Source: Lates calcarifer (lineage: Eukaryota > Chordata > Actinopteri > Centropomidae). From it: a stretch of DNA of 64,000 nucleotides. The position numbers and the translations under genes were made by a program. The stretch's first letter is position 1. Every line of letters begins with the position of its first letter. The stretch lies in assembly GCF_001640805.2 (NCBI RefSeq), contig NC_066833.1, positions 2,384,454-2,448,453 on the forward strand, written 5' to 3'. The notes beneath the pieces are model-generated. The model was given only the letters and a program-made list of their open reading frames with translations. It had not been told where the DNA came from and did no database searches. Shown here piece by piece: positions 60,673-64,000 of the stretch.

Positions 60673-62918
60673 TTAGCTGAGTGTGTCCATATCTATAGAG
60701 ACTAGGCACATGTATATGTAGGTACGTGTTTTGAGTTTAGTGTAAGCTTAGGCTTGAACTAAGGTAATGGTTAGGTTTAGGTGAGCAGCGGTTATGGTAA
60801 AGAGGTGTGTGTGTGTGTGTGTGTGAGTCTGTGTGTGTTACCATGAGTCCAGTGTGCAGCATCAGGAAGTGTGCGGTCTGAGTGACATCAGCGGCGTGGA
60901 TCAGGTTGTGATATGGATTCCTGTGTTTGCTGTAGCCGTTCTCCAGAGCTTCAACAAACTGCACCAGAGCCTGCACTGGGATCTGAACACACGACTATAG
61001 GTAGTACAGGTAGTACAGGTAGTACAGGTGGTACAGGTGGTACAGGTGGTACAGGTAGTACAGGTGGTACAGGTGGTACAGATAGTACAGGTAGTACAGG
61101 CACTAAGAATACTGTCTGGATAGCTCTGTTTTATGGTTGCAAGTGAACTTAATTTGTTTTCTTGTAACTATGACTTCAGTATTGTTTAATTAGGACAGAA
61201 TCTCATTATTGTACTAAAAATGTGTTGCAATAACAAGATCATAATTTATAGTTATACATTCATAATCGTTGTCTTTATCTGGTAATTCTGAGATGTTAAG
61301 TCATGATACAAAAACTGAGTCTAATAATTACAAGATAGAAGTTTTTTCCTTTGGTGACAGTAAATCACTGCTGTACTGTTTGCCTGATAAAAACTGCATG
61401 TTACAGTTTATTTAATTTATTATTTTTTAGAGCCAGGCTAGCTGTTTCCCACCATTTCCACTCTTTGTGCTAAGCTAAGCTAATCTGGCTGTAGCTCCGT
61501 ATTTTGTCAGGATCATCACCTCTCTGATCCTGAACCTTTTCATAGACCCCACCCACCCCACAGTAGAGGTCTTCATGGGTCCACTCAGGTCTGAGGAAGC
61601 AAGCCCTGACCCAGGACCCGAGTCAGGCCAGGTCCACATCCTACTTGTTTATGTTGGGTAGAGTGTGGCTTTACTGCTGCAGCGTGTATCACTATGTCCA
61701 GTACCCGATCACATGGTCACTATTTCTACTATTGAATCAGGTCTGTTCTGGATCATGAAGACCCTCTGCCCCACTGGTGCTAATGATATGAAGTTGTGTG
61801 TACCCTGAACCTGTTGATGAGGTCATAGCGTGTCAGCAGGTCGTAGACCAGGAACTTGAGGGCGTGGTCTCCAGTGGCCTCGTGGAAGGAAAAAACATCA
61901 AAGGACCACTGATCCACTTCCTGGAAAGTGAGCAGTAGAACATCATCAGCACAGGTCACGTACAGCAGAGAACATCAGGCTGACTGCCTCCACTCATCAG
62001 GTCTAATTCAGTGTAATGCTGTATATTAACCAGTGGAGGGCAGTGTGATAATAATGTCGGCTCAGGTTGGGAGCAGGTGAAACATCAGACCCACTTAAAT
62101 CAATAATTATAATTAGTCATTAGATCACAATTACATTTGAAGTTGGTCAGATTATAATTAATACAGATACATTGTGTTGTTTCCATGTGTGTTTCACATC
62201 ATGGGAGAAATGTCAACGAGAAGTGGCTGCAGAAAAATTCATTTACTGTTTGCAGAGGAAGAGGAGGAGGAAGCATGTCAGAACACAAACAACATTAAAC
62301 ACACGTTTTTCTTTTCCTCCTCTAACTCCTTCACCTGTTCCTGTTCTTCTTTATCTTTCCTTCACTACCTCCTCCTGTCGTAGCTCTCCTCATTTCACTC
62401 TTTTTTCATGTCATCAGTACCTCCTATTTTTCTCTCTACCTCCTTTTTGTGTCCATCTTTTCCTTTCCTTCTTTTACCTCTTCTTTTCCCCTTCTGTCTC
62501 CCTCCATTCCTTGTCATGTCATATGTTCCTTCATCCTCCTTTTCTCTTTTACCTCTTGTTTTTTGTTTCTACATTTTTCTTCCCTTCTCTGCTTCCTCTT
62601 TTCTCACTATAGCACTCCTAGCTCCTCACTTCCTTCCCTGTTTACTTTCCTCGTCTACCTCTTCCCTCCCTCTCTAGATCCTCCTTTCCTCTCACGTTAA
62701 TGGGTTTTTACAGCCACACAATCTTGTGAACGGACGTGTGAGAAAACAAAACCCTGATTTAACTGGATTTTTTCAACTTTTAATCAAACAAAATCAATGA
62801 TGTCACTTCCTGCTAATGGGACTGCGGCAGTAAAACAGTTTTAGTTTTTACCTTCAGAGCTGTCAAAGCTGTGGGAGGATAGGTCAGACCAGCCATGTTG
62901 GATGTCCGTCTGTACATC
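54775..62918 (-). CDS. pde1a: Calmodulin-dependent 3',5'-cyclic nucleotide phosphodiesterase, PDE1 family (5'-partial; 12 exons)
   Basis: Twelve minus-strand exons join in phase to about 470 residues covering the PDEase_I catalytic domain and C-terminal tail. The enzyme hydrolyses cAMP/cGMP to 5'-nucleoside monophosphates in the cytosol and is activated by Ca2+/calmodulin in this family. Visible catalytic hallmarks: [15 protein letters not shown] (general-acid and metal histidines), [10 protein letters not shown] matching HDxxHxxxx[12 protein letters not shown] (second metal aspartate) and [14 protein letters not shown] with the purine-clamp glutamine. The N-terminal calmodulin-binding and inhibitory segments are absent and must lie beyond 64 kb. 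Paralogue choice: [19 protein letters not shown] and the tail DFSLTAIDL...NKDRWKEL resemble PDE1A most, whereas the MYRRTSNM start is closer to PDE1C. Family call is very secure, pde1a about 75%. Confidence 0.94.
55052..55255 (-). CDS. pde1a: pde1a exon k (variable tail exon)
   Basis: [20 protein letters not shown], then [40 protein letters not shown] and ADHLTWN. It is hydrophilic and low-complexity, as expected for a PDE1 C-terminal tail. The acceptor is ATGCTCAG. The donor AATG|GTACAA gives the phase that opens the acidic last exon. The frame stays open to 54915, and a second donor (GAG|GTACAG, exon end at 54948) is a real alternative, described under findings. Confidence 0.7.
55495..55795 (+). 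repeat. Interspersed repeat R1, copy in pde1a intron
   Basis: It starts with CATGCTAGCAGCTCTGTGC, followed by GCTAAATGCTAACGTCAGC, GATGTTTAGCAGGTAC, a GCTAATTAGC palindromic core and the ATTTCAGTCTGAGCCAAAGT end. It lies between pde1a exons j and k. GCATGCTAA and TTAGCATGC inverted words are frequent in it. Confidence 0.6.
55997..56029. repeat. (GT)n microsatellite abutting the pde1a exon j donor
   Basis: The transcript reads CACG|GTAC followed directly by (AC)n. The repeat starts 2-3 bases into the intron. Confidence 0.95.
56032..56204 (-). CDS. pde1a: pde1a exon j (tail, DFSLTAIDL block)
   Basis: [20 protein letters not shown], then [20 protein letters not shown] and [17 protein letters not shown]. 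The block resembles PDE1A DYSLAAVDL...NKERWKEL. Two AGs sit four bases apart at the acceptor (AACAGGAAG). Only the distal one (exon from 56204) keeps the phase of exon i; the proximal one would shift frame. The donor CACG|GTACAC runs straight into a CA microsatellite. Confidence 0.88.
56330..56640 (+). repeat. Candidate interspersed repeat in pde1a intron i-j
   Basis: GTTGTGACGGCCCCTGCC at one end, a GGATAAAAGCCCAGCCCAGC segment and AATAAATATCTATATTTACC recall a short LTR- or MITE-like fish element. Single copy here, so only suggestive. Confidence 0.35.
57446..57566 (-). CDS. pde1a: pde1a exon i (end of catalytic domain)
   Basis: [20 protein letters not shown], then [19 protein letters not shown] plus two bases. 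It is the conserved C-terminal helix of the PDE1 catalytic core. The acceptor is GGTTACAG and the donor CCAG|GTATGG. Confidence 0.94.
57786..57867 (-). CDS. pde1a: pde1a exon h
   Basis: [20 protein letters not shown], then MIAQSQI plus one base. It matches the [17 protein letters not shown] block of PDE1, including the invariant purine-binding glutamine of SQ(I/V)GF. The acceptor is TTTTCCAG and the donor ATAG|GTAAGG. Confidence 0.95.
58757..58877 (-). CDS. pde1a: pde1a exon g (second metal aspartate)
   Basis: One base plus 40 codons: [20 protein letters not shown], then [20 protein letters not shown]. The aspartate in HAADISHP is the second-metal ligand region of class I PDEs. The acceptor CCAG is immediately preceded in the transcript by a (TC)n tract (58881-58917 on the plus strand). 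The donor is ACAG|GTGTTG. Confidence 0.95.
58881..58917. repeat. (GA)n microsatellite abutting the pde1a exon g acceptor
   Basis: On the transcribed strand this is (TC)n ending in CCAG, so it serves as the polypyrimidine tract of the acceptor. Confidence 0.95.
59535..59720 (+). repeat. Interspersed repeat R3, fragment in pde1a intron
   Basis: TTATTTGAGGATTTCTATGT, CCACTTTTACCTGAGTATA and TGTACCTTTTACTGTAG follow R3 order. It lies between pde1a exons f and g. Confidence 0.45.
60109..60210 (-). CDS. pde1a: pde1a exon f
   Basis: [20 protein letters not shown], then [13 protein letters not shown]. It matches the conserved VIEMV.(S/A)TDMS.HFQQIK helix pair. The acceptor is TTGGCAG. The donor CGG|GTCAGT leaves GG, which is completed to Gly by the next exon. 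Confidence 0.94.
60313..60438 (-). CDS. pde1a: pde1a exon e
   Basis: 42 codons' worth in phase: [20 protein letters not shown], then [20 protein letters not shown] and WR. This is the [10 protein letters not shown] block shared by PDE1 enzymes. The acceptor is TTCTTCAG and the donor TGGAG|GTTCTC, followed by a short CA run. Confidence 0.95.
60536..60636 (-). CDS. pde1a: pde1a exon d (HD metal motif)
   Basis: [20 protein letters not shown], then [14 protein letters not shown]. The [10 protein letters not shown] string fits the PDE signature HDxxHxxxxN. Small departures from mammalian PDE1 are Phe for Tyr after HD and His for Gln in FHIQT. The acceptor GCAG lies directly against a (TG)15 run, and the donor is CCAG|GTGATG. 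Confidence 0.95.
60640..60670. repeat. (CA)n microsatellite abutting the pde1a exon d acceptor
   Basis: On the transcribed strand this is (TG)15 followed by CAG and the exon. Confidence 0.95.
60805..60838. repeat. (GT)n microsatellite just inside the pde1a exon c donor
   Basis: In the transcript, CA repeats begin within 4-5 bases of the GT donor and recur after a short interruption. Confidence 0.9.
60842..60982 (-). CDS. pde1a: pde1a exon c (first catalytic histidines)
   Basis: 47 codons, phase 0: [20 protein letters not shown], then [15 protein letters not shown] and [10 protein letters not shown]. It carries the invariant YHNxxHAADV with the proton-donor histidine and a metal-ligand histidine. 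The acceptor is GTGTTCAG, with an 11-copy minisatellite just upstream. The donor is ATG|GTAACA followed by CA repeats. Confidence 0.95.
61001..61100. repeat. 9-bp minisatellite GTRGTACAG x ~11
   Basis: Eleven tandem units, GTAGTACAG or GTGGTACAG, with one GATAGTACAG variant. It starts about 20 bases upstream (transcript sense) of the acceptor of pde1a exon c. Confidence 0.95.
61430..61505 (+). repeat. GCTAAGCTAAGCTAA-type interspersed repeat
   Basis: AGAGCCAGGCTAGCTGTTTC, then TGTGCTAAGCTAAGCTAATC and GGCTGTAGCTCC form a widespread short fish repeat. It lies in the intron between pde1a exons b and c. Confidence 0.5.
61804..61920 (-). CDS. pde1a: pde1a exon b
   Basis: 39 codons, phase 0 at both ends: [19 protein letters not shown] through RYDLINRFR. 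It matches the PDE1 DVDKWSFDVF...RYDLI(N/S)RFK block. The acceptor is CTTTCCAG. The donor is best placed after AGG (AGG|GTACAC), which preserves RFR-IPV. An earlier GT after AACAG would break the phase. Confidence 0.92.
62305..62695 (+). repeat. ~390-bp pyrimidine-rich tract in pde1a intron a-b
   Basis: The plus strand is dominated by C and T (CTTCCTCTTTTCTC-like words) with few purines. The transcript is correspondingly purine-rich. Open frames rich in Ser, Phe and Leu here are composition artefacts. Confidence 0.85.
62852..62918 (-). CDS. pde1a: pde1a exon a (first exon in window)
   Basis: One base plus 22 codons: [22 protein letters not shown], matching the segment just before the catalytic domain of PDE1 enzymes. 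The acceptor is GACATCAG directly after a (TG)n run. The donor is CTGAAG|GTAAAA. The preceding exon, ending in two bases of an Arg codon, is not found up to 64000. Confidence 0.9.
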
Positions 62919-62925
62919 CTGATGT

Positions 62926-62948
62926 CACACACACACACACACACACAG
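62926..62948. repeat. (CA)n microsatellite abutting the pde1a exon a acceptor
   Basis: The transcript sense is (TG)n GACATCAG|exon, leaving only five bases between the repeat and the CAG. Confidence 0.95.
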
Positions 62949-63554
62949 ATAAAAATATCATGCACAAATCTCACACATAGATGATACAGACAGTTGCATG
63001 CATATAAACACTTCTCACACAGACCCACTCCAGCCGCCCTCCTCCACAGTTTGTGACCAGGATGGATTGTTTGTCACCATGGAAACCGGCTTCTAAACAC
63101 ACACACACACACGCAGCGAGCGCAGCCTCGGCGCAGCAGATATTTTTTGATTTCATGCGTCATTAAGCTGCAGCAGATGAACCGATACCGTTCTATCACT
63201 GCGAGTCATTTACACTCTAATGACATTGGACCTCATAGTTTCCCTATATGATCTGCAGCTCGCTCACACGCTAACATCATTACACTTCATGTTCGACCTC
63301 ATAATTACATCTGCAGTGAAGTCGGCCGGATGTTTTCTGATGTGTATTTTGAAGAAGTCGATGATTGTTTTCTGTCCTTTCTTCAGACACCGGACACAGA
63401 AATGACTGACTGAACATTTAAAAGTCTTTAGTGTGAGACAATCATCTGACTGGACCCTCAGGCCTGCTGTTAGTATAGTCCACTAAATGTCCAAAAGCAG
63501 GAGGACAGCCAAACATTCCCTCCATACGTGACTGATAGGACATCTTGTCCTATC

Positions 63555-63900
63555 ACTGTGCTGCTCTGACAGCCTCCACTGGTTTCAGTCTTTGCTCAAA
63601 AACAAGAGCATTAGTGATGTTGGTGATCAGGTCTGGCTCACGGTCGGTGTTCCAGTTGATCCCAGAGGTGTTGGATGGGGCTGAGGTCAGGGCTCTGTGC
63701 AGGCCTGTCCAGCTTTTCCACACCAAAGTGGGAGAAGCATTTATTTCTGGATCTTTGTGCACAGCTGCAAACAACAAACTGCAGACACTGACGCTAACAC
63801 TGACGCTGTAGCATTAAGATTTCTTGTCACTGGAACTAAGGGACCATGAGAAACACAGAAGGATGAAAGGTGTCCACATACCTTTGGCCTTATACTTTAT
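63555..63900 (+). repeat. Interspersed repeat R5, copy
   Basis: It has ACAGCCTCCACTGGTTTCAG, TCAGGGCTCTGTGCAGGCC, TTTTCCACACCAAAGTGGGA and the terminal GGTGTCCACATACCTTTGGC. The long coding-looking frames across it are repeat shadows. Confidence 0.6.
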
Positions 63901-64000
63901 ACAAGGGTTGAATATGAACTCACAAATATGTGTATTAGTCTCATTTTACAGAACTGTACACTGTTGTATAAAAACTAGAGATGTGTCTGTACTGAATGTC

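Larger units (their letters stand above)
62919..64000 (-). other. pde1a intron upstream of exon a (incomplete)
   Basis: No upstream PDE1 exon (calmodulin-binding or inhibitory segment) could be read here. It contains the CA run, a short CpG-richer patch near 63100-63130 and the R5 repeat. Confidence 0.6.

Noticed and set aside
61001..61100. CRISPR-like array or Gly/Thr-rich repeat protein
   Set aside because: It is a simple 9-bp tandem minisatellite in a eukaryotic intron, with no spacers. The TGSTGG-type translation is a shadow.
62172..62700. Overlapping Ser/Phe/Leu-rich open frames of 69-146 codons
   Set aside because: They come from the pyrimidine-rich tract inside a pde1a intron on the strand opposite to the gene.

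Overview
The window is nuclear DNA from a bony fish, most likely a percomorph/acanthomorph teleost. Genes are split into short exons with GT-AG borders, CA/GT dinucleotide microsatellites are abundant, and many degraded interspersed repeats of types common in spiny-rayed fish are present. There is no operon structure, CRISPR array or prokaryotic signal. Two protein-coding genes can be read with confidence, both on the minus strand and in tandem.

sh3bp4 occupies about 36.5 kb down to 9.5 kb. Four coding exons join in phase to a 966-residue protein: start exon 22215-22338, a giant exon 18895-21257, then 10847-11035 and 9480-9704 with the stop. It has an N-terminal SH3, three NPF motifs, ZU5, a UPA-like region, a second SH3 and a helical death-domain-like end. 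A CpG-rich stretch near 36.0-36.8 kb with a strong minus-strand donor is the best candidate for the promoter and non-coding first exon, giving a first intron of about 14 kb.

A PDE1-class (calmodulin-dependent) cyclic nucleotide phosphodiesterase, best matched to pde1a, occupies about 62.9 kb down to 54.8 kb. Twelve exons join in phase and cover the catalytic domain and C-terminal tail. The N-terminal calmodulin-binding exons are not in the window and should lie beyond 64 kb.

Between and around the genes I see no other convincing gene. 1-8.3 kb is downstream sequence with one possible orphan plus-strand exon (1365-1439), a decayed hAT-type transposase and a SINE tail. 36.8-54.4 kb is repeat-rich intergenic DNA. 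Introns of sh3bp4 hold several segments that look like conserved regulatory elements by composition and by inverted homeodomain-type sites.

The most interesting signals are: (1) half of the pde1a exons have a splice site directly abutting a dinucleotide microsatellite; (2) an in-frame perfect 33-bp duplication in the pde1a tail exon, coupled to two competing donors that would give an acidic or a basic C-terminus; (3) an inverted pair of TTATGGC sites inside a long stop-free intronic stretch of sh3bp4; (4) a perfect 16-bp-stem hairpin at 44.1 kb. Exon borders come from reading splice consensus and phase together with recalled family protein sequence; no alignment was run.
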